Origin: Anaerolineae bacterium
Lineage (GTDB): Bacteria > Chloroflexota > Anaerolineae > Anaerolineales > Villigracilaceae
Length of the DNA stretch: 5,288 bases
Assembly (NCBI GenBank): GCA_017303735.1
Contig: JAFLCF010000266.1
Location: forward strand, 1 to 5,288
Direction of reading: 5' to 3'
Below, piece by piece: positions 1 through 5,288 of this stretch. The translations under genes were made by a program, and so were the position numbers. The notes beneath the pieces were generated by a model. The model searched no databases, had not been told where the DNA came from, and saw only the letters and a program-made list of their open reading frames with translations. Position 1 is the first letter of the stretch. Every line of letters begins with the position of its first letter.

Positions 1-490
1 TTTTAGCAGATTTCAGCGCCTGGGCAACATCAACGAGGTTCTGTTCATTAATGACCCATCTTCGATCCTGTCCACCATAGCCCACATTGAATTGCCCTTG
101 TTTATTCGTTCTCCACATCCCTTTGAAACAGGTACGGTTCAAGTAAAGCACCCTTGCAGATTTTTCTTGGATGCTCTCAAACTTTAGATTTGCCCTAATC
201 TTTTGATAATCCCTTTTTGAATTTCCAAAAGTTTCATACATCATCCAGACATCCTTTGGATATTTTTTGATTCCTACCAGCAAATCAATGAGATCGGGAT
301 TGATGTCAGATAAGGTAGCCTTTTTAGGAGATACAGAGAAAAAAACGGCACAACTTCCAACGAACGGCTCAAAATACCTCCCAGAAATATCCTTGCCATC
401 AGGCAGGTGTTGCATCAAGAAGGTTAGAATCCTGCGTTTACTTCCAGGGTAACGTAAAAATTTTGTAATGTGTTGCTTTTTTGTTTGCAT
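1..490 (-). CDS. D12-class (Dam-like) N6-adenine DNA methyltransferase, C-terminal part beyond left edge
   Basis: This gene would transfer a methyl group from S-adenosylmethionine to N6 of adenine in a short DNA site. I translated the minus strand by hand: 163 residues are open from ATG at 490 to the window edge. Visible family motifs are RYPGSKRR (13-20, motif X at the N-terminus as in D12 enzymes), EPFVGSCAVFF (41-51, SAM-binding motif I), SDINPDL (61-67), LYLNRTCFKGMWR (115-127) and GQFNVGYGG (132-140), the last two being the Dam/DpnM-type signature before the catalytic motif. The catalytic DPPY lies off the window; family members are about 270-290 residues, so roughly 110-130 are missing. 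The start is well fixed: an in-frame TGA sits at 497-499, two codons upstream, and the next Met (26) falls after motif X. No clear Shine-Dalgarno is visible. The gene is AT-richer than the operon upstream and separated by 193 bp, so it may be cargo. Target site and any partner restriction enzyme cannot be told. Confidence 0.93.
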   Translation of the reverse strand, partial: MQTKKQHITKFLRYPGSKRRILTFLMQHLPDGKDISGRYFEPFVGSCAVFFSVSPKKATLSDINPDLIDLLVGIKKYPKDVWMMYETFGNSKRDYQKIRANLKFESIQEKSARVLYLNRTCFKGMWRTNKQGQFNVGYGGQDRRWVINEQNLVDVAQALKSAK

Positions 491-536
491 TGAAATTCAC
501 ATAGTTTGTAAAATTTTTGACCCGATGCGCACCCAT

Positions 537-557
537 CTATTAAGTGTATTCTAATAG
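537..557. repeat. Inverted repeat CTATTA-N9-TAATAG, possible operator
   Basis: The arms at 537-542 and 552-557 are perfect 6-bp complements around a 9-bp spacer. The centre-to-centre distance (15 bp) is more than one helical turn, which a dimeric regulator could read. The repeat overlaps the weak -10 candidate for the methyltransferase, so it could be an operator. A 6-bp AT-rich palindrome can also arise by chance in such AT-rich DNA. Confidence 0.3.
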
Positions 558-580
558 GTAAATTCCTTGCATTACAGCAA
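551..580 (-). promoter_or_regulatory. Weak sigma70-like promoter candidate for the methyltransferase gene
   Basis: On the minus strand TTGCTG (580-575) and TATTAG (556-551) are separated by 18 bp, about 60 bp upstream of the methyltransferase ATG. The -35 matches the consensus at 4 of 6 positions. TAGAAT, 3 bp further downstream (553-548), is a closer -10 match but has no good -35 at the right distance. The position is sensible because the methyltransferase is the only gene here with room for its own promoter, but AT-rich DNA gives many such matches. Confidence 0.2.
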
Positions 581-683
581 ACCTACAAAAGGTTTCAACG
601 ATTTACACTCAAAGAAGATGTCTATATATTTTACACCCCGTTCCATACTTAATTACAGTAAAAAAAACATCTTTTCATTTTTG

Positions 684-1796
684 TCAAAGGGAAGTGATTT
701 TGCCCCACTCCACATTTGGTAATATTTCAAATCTACGTATACTTGTCATCACCGCCGCTATGTCCGGTGGCAATGGACCGAGCGCCATACCAACCTCCTT
801 CTGTACCCACTGCGGGCTTATTTGGGCATATACAAGGCGGACGCCTGTTTGTTGGCAGAATTGTATAGCGGATGCCAACCGTATCCTGGTTATTCTTTCT
901 ATATCTATTCTTTTTTTATGCCCATCTCCAAGTTCCAGCCAGAACAAGGACTCGAAACCCTGAATTCGTCCCCAGGCAAGTGCATCAGGGCGTACGGATA
1001 TTTCAGGAAGTTGCACCTCGGTCCAACCTGTCCATATTTCGGTGAGCGGATATGCGGATCGTAGCCATGCCAGCCACTTACGGGAATTCGTCCTGTGTGG
1101 CGTCCCGATCAAATGCGGGTTCACTTCCCTCACGCCGCTAAAATCCACTCCTTCTGATGCCCCCCAACTGCGCAAGGCAATGGATACTCCTTTGCGCCTC
1201 GGATGCCACATTGGGTACGGATCCATTTTCTTTGGACTCGACTTGTCCTTTTGGAACACCTCGCCAAGTTTGAACACCACCATTTTGCTCTTTTGAAGGT
1301 TCTGCAAAACATCATAGGTTGTTGTTTCAGAAAGACCTGTCAAAGAAGCGATTTCTTCTTCAACCCCTTTCCGGTTTCTGGTCAACACTTGGAGACAATT
1401 CAACTCTTCACGAGAAAAACAGGAGAGCTCATCGTCCACATTGGGAGGATGAAAGGATGATGAAGAAGAAAATAATCTTGGACCAAAAGAGAAGCTGCGA
1501 TAATCAGGTACATTGTCCTTTGAAGAGACAATATAAGGAATGGAAAACCCATCTGTCATGGATCGTTTGACCTCCATCACATACCATTCCCCAGGAGAAG
1601 TCACACGGATCCAAAGCGATGCGCCAGGTCTTTTTTTATCCAACTCGGCAACCAGTCGTTGTAGGAGGGGATGATAGACAAAGGGCGGCAGTCCATTTAG
1701 GGCATCGATATCGAATATGAAGGTGTCGGTAAAACCACCCTCATATTCCAGGCTGACCCAATCAGAGAAGGTTACATCGCCCAGTCGAATGGTCAT
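684..1796 (-). CDS. Replic_Relax-like protein with winged-helix domain
   Basis: This 370-residue protein probably binds DNA in replication or transfer of a mobile element. Residues about 1-120 form a region I do not recognise, ending in a serine run (110-114). Residues about 126-183 look like a winged helix: FSREELNCLQVLTRN, then a recognition-helix-like LSETTTYDVLQNL and a wing-like VVFKLGEVFQ. Residues about 228-335 match the replication-relaxation (Replic_Relax) pattern: HLIGTPHRTN, SVRPDALAWG (267-276), FWLELGDGHKKRID (285-298), then a helix and the strand VRLVYAQIS. D271, E288 and K294/K295 are placed as in a PD-(D/E)XK-type fold, but nuclease activity is only inference. ATG at 1796 follows the peptidase stop by 3 bp; its Shine-Dalgarno is weak (GGAT), so coupled translation is likely. 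It is the last gene of the operon and is AT-richer than the genes before it. No signal peptide or membrane helix is seen, so it should be cytoplasmic. The family call is moderate; a plain transcriptional regulator is the alternative. Confidence 0.75.
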   Translation of the reverse strand: MTIRLGDVTFSDWVSLEYEGGFTDTFIFDIDALNGLPPFVYHPLLQRLVAELDKKRPGASLWIRVTSPGEWYVMEVKRSMTDGFSIPYIVSSKDNVPDYRSFSFGPRLFSSSSSFHPPNVDDELSCFSREELNCLQVLTRNRKGVEEEIASLTGLSETTTYDVLQNLQKSKMVVFKLGEVFQKDKSSPKKMDPYPMWHPRRKGVSIALRSWGASEGVDFSGVREVNPHLIGTPHRTNSRKWLAWLRSAYPLTEIWTGWTEVQLPEISVRPDALAWGRIQGFESLFWLELGDGHKKRIDIERITRIRLASAIQFCQQTGVRLVYAQISPQWVQKEVGMALGPLPPDIAAVMTSIRRFEILPNVEWGKITSL

Positions 1797-1799
1797 GGG

Positions 1800-2501
1800 T
1801 TAATCCGAACATCCAATGTAGATGTATTCATCTGCGGAGAAGTAACTCTGCGGGTTGAGCCAGACGGCGCTTTGTTCGCCGGTCTTCTGGCGAATGCCAT
1901 AATGCAAATGTGCGCCGGTGCTGTTGCCGGTGTTGCCGCTCAATCCCACCACATCACCGTAATTGAGGATCTGCCCTTCCACCACCTGGACACTGCTCAG
2001 GTGCGCCAGCCAAACCTGATAGCCATTATTCTCCACCACCACCAGATTCCCCCAGGGTCCATTCGAACCAGCCCACACAACCTTGCCTGCAATCGTCGTA
2101 TGTAAGGGCGTCCCTTCATTCACCGGAAAATCCGCGCCGGTATGAGTCCGGTAGTGTGGGTCCTGGAAGACACAACCAAGCAGAGGTTTGTCGTAGGTAT
2201 CACCCCAATGCGGGATGGGACCGATCAGTGGCAAACCAAAAATATCTGAACCAGGTCCAACATAACCATCAAAGGGAACTGCACTCATGCCGGATGGCAG
2301 TGAATTGCCATACGAACCGTTGTCACTGGTCTCTGCATATTGAGGAACATCGAACAACCATTGTTCCACACCAGGCTGCGCCCATGTGGGGAGTTGTGGA
2401 ATGGTCATCACTACCAGCATGACATAGCCCACCACCAAAGCCGCCCCGCATAATAACGGGGCGGCCATCATGGCTATGGAAAATCGGAAGAAGCCTTTCA
2501 C
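1800..2501 (-). CDS. Membrane-anchored M23 family metallopeptidase
   Basis: This 233-residue protein is a likely peptidoglycan endopeptidase (LytM/lysostaphin type) that would cut cell-wall peptide bridges to let a secretion or transfer channel pass. A positively charged N-terminus (MKGFFRF) precedes a hydrophobic segment (about 9-33) without an obvious cleavage site, so it is probably a signal anchor with the rest outside the membrane. A Pro/Gly/Ser-rich linker follows (about 40-95). The M23 domain covers about 105-220. Zinc ligands are H120 and D124 (HTGAD) and H200; catalytic histidines are H167 (AHLS) and H198 (GAHLHYG). All five are present, so the enzyme should be active. Cys110 and Cys231 flank the domain and could form a disulfide. 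The start is GTG at 2501-2499, sharing one base with the stop codon (TAG) of the TadB-like gene, which implies coupled translation; a later ATG pair at residues 11-12 would remove the basic N-terminus. In conjugation systems such enzymes take the wall-opening role of VirB1-type hydrolases. Confidence 0.93.
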   Translation of the reverse strand: MKGFFRFSIAMMAAPLLCGAALVVGYVMLVVMTIPQLPTWAQPGVEQWLFDVPQYAETSDNGSYGNSLPSGMSAVPFDGYVGPGSDIFGLPLIGPIPHWGDTYDKPLLGCVFQDPHYRTHTGADFPVNEGTPLHTTIAGKVVWAGSNGPWGNLVVVENNGYQVWLAHLSSVQVVEGQILNYGDVVGLSGNTGNSTGAHLHYGIRQKTGEQSAVWLNPQSYFSADEYIYIGCSD

Positions 2502-3433
2502 TACAAGACCCGACCAAGGCGATCCAGGCGAATCTCGCCCTGCTGTCCGGCTTGCAAGCCCATCGAGGCTTCAATTGACAAACCGTTGCGGATCATGCGC
2601 ATCGAGAGCCAGTAGGACACACCGGAGCCGAGGATGACAGGCAAGAGGAACAAGGGGTTGCCGGAATATAACTTTCCAACCTCCGGTGTGGTGATGGCGA
2701 TCAAGACCAACACGCCCGGAGGAAAGAGTGCCAGAAAGCGTGCCTGCCATTCCACGCCTTTGGCGGCGGCACGCGCACGCGATAAGACTTCCACGACTGT
2801 TCCAAGAGTCTTTCGCAGGGATGCAACCAACGGACCGATCTCGATGCGCCCTTCAATGGATGCTAGTAATGAAGTGGCGACAATGTCCACGGCGGGATTG
2901 TCCCAGGCGGTGGTCCATTCACGAACGGCAAGCGCCGCTTCATCGGCGGGTGCAGTACGGAGTCGCACAACAAGATTACCTAACACCATCTTGCCATCTG
3001 GACCAACGGCTTGCGCCGCATCATCGAGGGCATCGCCCAAAGGCTTGCCTTGCGAAAGCAGAGTCTCCACTACACCCAAGCCGCGCAGAATATCCTTGGC
3101 TTGCTTCAAGCGAAATTCCTCGCGTTTATCCGAAAGTGTTCCCGCATACAACAAACCACCCGCAATGGCAAACAGGATCGCAGAAAAGAGTCCGAGGAAC
3201 ATACCGCCTGCCAGTCCGCCACCAACCCAAGCCAGAAAGCCATACGCGATCTGGTTGAAAGCAAGTCCCGTTCCGGTCTGCCGCGCGAACTTTTCGGGAT
3301 CGAATTTCTTCTTCGGTTGGGCGATGCCCATCGCGCGCGCCATGCCTGCTTCATCCACGGTGCGTCGCCAGCCAAAGGCGATGGGGATGGTTGCCAGCGC
3401 CAGGGCGCCAATGATTGAAATCAAAGTGATCAT
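2501..3433 (-). CDS. TadB/GspF-like (type II secretion F domain) inner-membrane protein
   Basis: This 310-residue polytopic protein resembles TadB/GspF platform proteins, which sit in the cytoplasmic membrane and link a secretion ATPase to pilin assembly. Membrane segments lie at about 2-20, 62-99 (a long Gly/Ala-rich stretch, probably two helices), 231-249 and 259-278. Between them is a cytoplasmic helical domain (about 105-230) with the T2SSF pattern: LRGLGVVETLLSQGKPLGDA, LGNLVVRLRT, then a second helical bundle, ending in AAAKGVEWQARFLALFPP, which is typical of TadB at the entry of the next helix. ATG at 3433 is chosen because GGAG lies 5 nt upstream (3442-3439) and the PrgI-like gene ends 1 bp before; an upstream alternative at 3511 would overlap that gene by about 75 bp and add a non-hydrophobic stretch before the first helix. 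Its partners in Tad systems (TadA ATPase, TadC, TadE/F) are not seen here. Instead the neighbours are PrgI-like and two-helix membrane proteins, which makes the context unusual. Confidence 0.85.
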   Translation of the reverse strand: MITLISIIGALALATIPIAFGWRRTVDEAGMARAMGIAQPKKKFDPEKFARQTGTGLAFNQIAYGFLAWVGGGLAGGMFLGLFSAILFAIAGGLLYAGTLSDKREEFRLKQAKDILRGLGVVETLLSQGKPLGDALDDAAQAVGPDGKMVLGNLVVRLRTAPADEAALAVREWTTAWDNPAVDIVATSLLASIEGRIEIGPLVASLRKTLGTVVEVLSRARAAAKGVEWQARFLALFPPGVLVLIAITTPEVGKLYSGNPLFLLPVILGSGVSYWLSMRMIRNGLSIEASMGLQAGQQGEIRLDRLGRVL

Positions 3434-3434
3434 G

Positions 3435-3926
3435 CTATCTCCAGGTGAACCAGAATGCGAGTTCCTGCGCGCCGCCATTTGCCAGCCAGACGGTGAAGTA
3501 AATACCCACAACTCCCAGCAGGACAGTCAATAGTGGATACACACCGACTTCATTCCATGCAAGATCAACGGGACGCATGGTTGCTTGCGGCATCTGTGGT
3601 TGGTATGAAGGAGCAGGACGTTCACGCTCCATCGTTGGGCGTTGCGCTTTTTGTTTGGGTGGAGTCGGATCGGCTTCTGTTTTGCGTGTGGCTGCCTGTT
3701 GGTTGACATACTGCCGGGTCTGCATCGAATAGCGAAAGCGACGTATCAACCAGACTTCGGGCGGGACGCGGTCGGGTCCAAGGCGCAGAAGTGCCAGCGC
3801 CATAAACCCGACCAAGACCATAAAACCGATCACCACCTTTCCGGTGAAAGATAGCGGAAGGAATAAACACAGGACTGCCAGCAATGCGCCAGCGCCAAGG
3901 ATGCCAAGATCGCGGTCGTTGAACAT
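3435..3926 (-). CDS. PrgI/VirB3-like membrane protein with C-terminal extension
   Basis: This 163-residue protein looks like the PrgI/VirB3 component of a type IV secretion inner-membrane complex, which usually works with the VirB4 ATPase. Two hydrophobic helices (about 7-25 and 30-48) are followed by LRLGPDRVPPEVWLIRRFRY (47-66) and then TRQYV (70-74), close to the basic VP.E.WL.R..RY...P..Y pattern at the end of PrgI proteins. The usual N-terminal 'RIPKDI' segment is missing or altered. Residues about 76-120 form a Gln/Pro/Lys-rich linker, and a third hydrophobic helix (about 128-149) follows; typical PrgI proteins end before this, so the extension is odd. ATG at 3926 has AGGA 5 nt upstream (3935-3932), overlapping the stop of the preceding gene by two bases. 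A VirB4-type ATPase often follows PrgI, but here the TadB-like gene does. The family call rests on pattern and context, and a generic small membrane protein is the alternative. Confidence 0.65.
   Translation of the reverse strand: MFNDRDLGILGAGALLAVLCLFLPLSFTGKVVIGFMVLVGFMALALLRLGPDRVPPEVWLIRRFRYSMQTRQYVNQQAATRKTEADPTPPKQKAQRPTMERERPAPSYQPQMPQATMRPVDLAWNEVGVYPLLTVLLGVVGIYFTVWLANGGAQELAFWFTWR
3439..3442 (-). promoter_or_regulatory. Shine-Dalgarno GGAG for the TadB-like gene
   Basis: GGAG lies inside the last codons of the PrgI-like gene, 5 nt before ATG at 3433. It supports this start over an overlapping one at 3511. Confidence 0.65.
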
Positions 3927-3931
3927 AGCTG

Positions 3932-3935
3932 TCCT
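3932..3935 (-). promoter_or_regulatory. Shine-Dalgarno AGGA for the PrgI-like gene
   Basis: AGGA lies 5 nt before ATG at 3926 and overlaps the TAG stop of the preceding gene (3936-3934), a layout typical of coupled genes. Confidence 0.6.
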
Positions 3936-4200
3936 AAAACGGCGGTTGGGGTTGGAAGTTTTTCAACATCTCGCCCAGTTGCGGCAGGAAGAGGAAGGCG
4001 AATAAAACAATGATGACCAGACCGACCACGCCGATGATCGCCATCGAGGTCATGCGGCTGCCGCCGAATGCCATGCCTGCTGTACCTTGCAGAATGAAAT
4101 ACAGACCGCCTAAGAGTGCTACGACGATCAACAGTCCAGCCATGAATGCCCAGGCATCGCGGGCAATCACCATAATCTGTTCCATAATTGGATCGAACAT
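3934..4200 (-). CDS. Small two-helix membrane protein, VirB2/TrbC-pilin-like
   Basis: This 88-residue protein has two strong membrane helices (about 17-38 and 53-74) joined by a short Gly/Ser loop with one Arg (GGSR, 46-49), then a short tail ending in NFQPQPPF. The fold is like processed VirB2/TrbC conjugative pilins, although the long cleaved leader of those pilins is lacking. It may form a pilus or pore subunit, but the family is not certain. ATG at 4200 is chosen over a TTG at 4233 because AAGGAG lies 9 nt upstream (4215-4210), inside the TTG-derived extension. That is the best Shine-Dalgarno in the window, so this protein may be made in larger amounts than its neighbours. It aligns without gaps to residues 13-83 of the next upstream gene product (23 of 71 identical), so the two arose by duplication. 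Confidence 0.75.
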   Translation of the reverse strand: MFDPIMEQIMVIARDAWAFMAGLLIVVALLGGLYFILQGTAGMAFGGSRMTSMAIIGVVGLVIIVLFAFLFLPQLGEMLKNFQPQPPF

Positions 4201-4209
4201 AAATATCTT

Positions 4210-4215
4210 CTCCTT
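4210..4215 (-). promoter_or_regulatory. Shine-Dalgarno AAGGAG for the 88-residue membrane protein
   Basis: AAGGAG on the minus strand ends 9 nt before ATG at 4200. It decides the start against an in-frame TTG at 4233 and is the strongest ribosome binding site in the operon. It lies in the 19-bp gap after the preceding gene. Confidence 0.75.
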
Positions 4216-4219
4216 TTTT

Positions 4220-4702
4220 TCAACAAGTACCAAGGAACCAGGCTGCCAATGGAATGGCGGCGCTGGCGAGGATCATGCCAAAGAGCGCTTCACCGCTTTC
4301 GATCAGCGCATTGGCAAATGAGGCTGCTCCACCTATAGAGGCAGAGAGCATTGTGGTGAACGCCGCTTTCAACATGCGTAAAGCAGCCAGTCCGCCGATC
4401 AACCCGGAGGCAAGTGTGCCCAATTCACTGATCGGTCCACATCCACCTGCACCGGGCAGAGTGGATTGCAGGGCATTTACGATCTGCGGAATGCCGAGAA
4501 ATGCAAACAAGCCGAGTACAACAATGGAGACCAGAGCAGAGATGGACTCCCATACCCATAAGTTTGCACCGAGGACGGACGCTGAACTCACGCGTAACAT
4601 CTGGGCAATGCCAGCCAGAAGCGCAAAGGCAACAAATGCGCCTGCCAGGGCAACCCAAGCTTCACGCAGAAAGGTCAGTAATAGGGAAGTGACTTCGCTC
4701 AT
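4220..4702 (-). CDS. Four-helix membrane protein with pilin-like first half, paralogous to its downstream neighbour
   Basis: This 160-residue protein is nearly all hydrophobic. Helices lie at about 17-37, 52-70, 93-115 and 138-157. The first half (13-83) matches the 88-residue downstream protein without gaps: REAW against RDAW, ALL.G, LFAFL and PQ are shared, 23 of 71 identical. The second half (about 84-160) is Gly/Ala/Ser-rich, starts after GAGGCGP and has no visible counterpart in the neighbour. Two cysteines (88 and 160, the last residue) are present. I do not recognise a named family. By context it could be a membrane platform or channel protein built on a pilin-like unit, comparable in topology only to VirB6/TrbL-like proteins. 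ATG at 4702 overlaps the TGA of the DnaB-like gene (ATGA), and no clear Shine-Dalgarno is seen, so its translation is probably coupled. Confidence 0.8.
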   Translation of the reverse strand: MSEVTSLLLTFLREAWVALAGAFVAFALLAGIAQMLRVSSASVLGANLWVWESISALVSIVVLGLFAFLGIPQIVNALQSTLPGAGGCGPISELGTLASGLIGGLAALRMLKAAFTTMLSASIGGAASFANALIESGEALFGMILASAAIPLAAWFLGTC

Positions 4703-5288
4703 GACAATGCCATCGGATCATGCTTATGGAATTCCGCATCAAGGGCGGGATAGAAGCGTTCGCCCCAGAAATGCATCGACCAGCGTCGAGCCGGTCCAGT
4801 ACGATCTTTGAGGGTTAGGACTTCCAGTGGAGCGCAACCGCAGTCGTGGACATCGCCGGTGCGGTTTACGACCAATACGCGATCCGCTTCATAGGGAACT
4901 CGTTCATCTCCCAATAACGCAGACAGATCATCGCCATCGTTGAAGCGTTCGGATTTTAGGGCGGCAGCCGCGATGATCGCCCAGCCATGATGACGTGCCA
5001 TCTCGCGCAGGGCTGCCGCTGCTTCGCCGCTGCGACCTTCTTCGTTCATCATGCCGGTTAATCCCACAACAGGTACACGGTTGAGATAATCGACGGCGAT
5101 CAAGGCTGGTCCTTTGACGGGGAAACCATAATCATGGATCAACATATCCTCCAGCGCGCGGACGGTATCTTCACGCGAATTGAGTGACAGCAATACCGCT
5201 TCACTGGCACGCGCAAGAGCTGCTTCGACCTTTTCCTGTGAGGCATGTTCATGTGGACCGGAAACGATTGCTTCCACTTGCCGGTACA
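4699..5288 (-). CDS. DnaB-like RecA-fold ATPase, C-terminal part (N-terminus beyond right edge)
   Basis: About 195 residues are visible and the frame stays open to the window edge, so a GTG at 5277 is probably internal. Counting from that GTG, the pattern fits the C-terminal half of a DnaB-family helicase core: a Walker B strand ALIAVDYLNRV (58-68, D63), a helix AAALREMARHHGW (87-99), a strand-loop IIAAAALKSERF (101-112), DLSALLGDERVPYEADRVLVVNR (117-139, like the DnaB acidic-end strand), and LKDRTGPARRWSMHF (156-170), like the DnaB K.R.GP hairpin with K157 and R159 at the arginine-finger positions. The usual Gln of the H3 motif (ALSQL in DnaB) is replaced by Ala/Leu. A CGC motif (C146, C148) lies just before the last strand. 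Walker A should be off the window. It would unwind or move along DNA in the cytoplasm, perhaps for element replication. It overlaps the next gene by 4 bp. A related non-helicase RecA-fold ATPase is the alternative. Confidence 0.75.
   Translation of the reverse strand, partial: YRQVEAIVSGPHEHASQEKVEAALARASEAVLLSLNSREDTVRALEDMLIHDYGFPVKGPALIAVDYLNRVPVVGLTGMMNEEGRSGEAAAALREMARHHGWAIIAAAALKSERFNDGDDLSALLGDERVPYEADRVLVVNRTGDVHDCGCAPLEVLTLKDRTGPARRWSMHFWGERFYPALDAEFHKHDPMALS

Larger units (their letters stand above)
491..683. other. AT-rich intergenic region between the operon end and the methyltransferase
   Basis: This is the only sizeable gap in the window. It is strongly AT-rich and holds no convincing ORF. 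On the minus strand, just after the stop codon of the Replic_Relax-like gene, there is a run of eight T (667-660) but no GC-rich stem before it, so it is not a clear intrinsic terminator. Two short direct repeats occur: ATTACAG at 571-577 and 652-658, and TTTACAC at 602-608 and 630-636. The region probably contains the methyltransferase promoter and may carry regulator binding sites. Confidence 0.6.

Noticed and set aside
267..452. A 61-codon plus-strand open frame near the left edge
   Set aside because: It lies fully inside the methyltransferase gene on the other strand, whose motifs are unmistakable.
660..683. T-run after the Replic_Relax-like gene as an intrinsic terminator
   Set aside because: Eight T residues are present on the minus strand, but only a 4-bp AAAA/TTTT stem precedes them; there is no GC-rich hairpin.
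491..683. CRISPR array, tRNA or attachment site in the AT-rich gap
   Set aside because: Only two pairs of 7-bp direct repeats are seen, with no regular repeat-spacer pattern, no cloverleaf and no tRNA end.
2634..3533. A 299-codon plus-strand open frame opposite the TadB-like gene
   Set aside because: It is antisense to a gene with clear helices, a ribosome binding site and operon spacing; its translation is Ser/Pro/Arg/Ala-rich with no domain, as expected from the mirror frame of GC-rich coding DNA.
4201..4233. TTG at 4233 as the start of the 88-residue membrane protein
   Set aside because: The added residues are encoded by the Shine-Dalgarno stretch itself and the extension overlaps the preceding gene; ATG at 4200 fits the ribosome binding site.
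4254..4811. A 185-codon plus-strand open frame opposite the four-helix membrane protein
   Set aside because: The translation has no recognisable domain and crosses two coupled minus-strand genes; it is a shadow frame.

Overview
The window looks like part of a conjugative or integrative element, or a related secretion locus, from a bacterium of intermediate GC content. Every gene I can support lies on the minus strand, so transcription runs from right (5288) to left (1). A PrgI/VirB3-like protein, a TadB/GspF-like membrane protein, a membrane-anchored M23 peptidase and a Replic_Relax-like protein together suggest a host with a simple (monoderm-like) envelope. Anaerolineae-type Chloroflexota are a plausible guess, but nothing in the window proves the taxon.

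Layout in transcription order: (1) the C-terminal part of a DnaB-like RecA-fold ATPase, cut by the right edge (4699-5288); (2) a 160-residue multi-spanning membrane protein (4220-4702), joined to gene 1 by an ATGA overlap; (3) an 88-residue two-helix membrane protein (3934-4200) with the best ribosome binding site in the window and a visible paralogue of the first half of gene 2; (4) a PrgI/VirB3-like protein with an extra linker and C-terminal membrane helix (3435-3926); (5) a TadB/GspF-type polytopic protein (2501-3433); (6) a membrane-anchored M23 metallopeptidase with all catalytic residues (1800-2501); (7) a winged-helix plus Replic_Relax-like protein (684-1796). Gaps are 19 bp or less and three junctions overlap or nearly touch, so this is one operon. 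After an AT-rich 193-bp gap with an inverted repeat and a weak candidate promoter (491-683), the first 163 residues of a D12-class (Dam-like) adenine DNA methyltransferase follow, cut by the left edge (1-490).

Proposed joint role: the small two-helix proteins, the PrgI-like protein and the TadB-like protein would form the inner-membrane part of a DNA-transfer or pilus-like machine. The M23 enzyme would open the cell wall for it. The DnaB-like and Replic_Relax-like proteins would handle the element's DNA, and the methyltransferase would be cargo or self-protection. The hallmark VirB4/VirD4 or TadA ATPases and a relaxase are not in the window, so the conjugation reading is inference. The TadB-type protein inside a PrgI-type locus and the tandem paralogous pilin-like proteins are the most unusual points.
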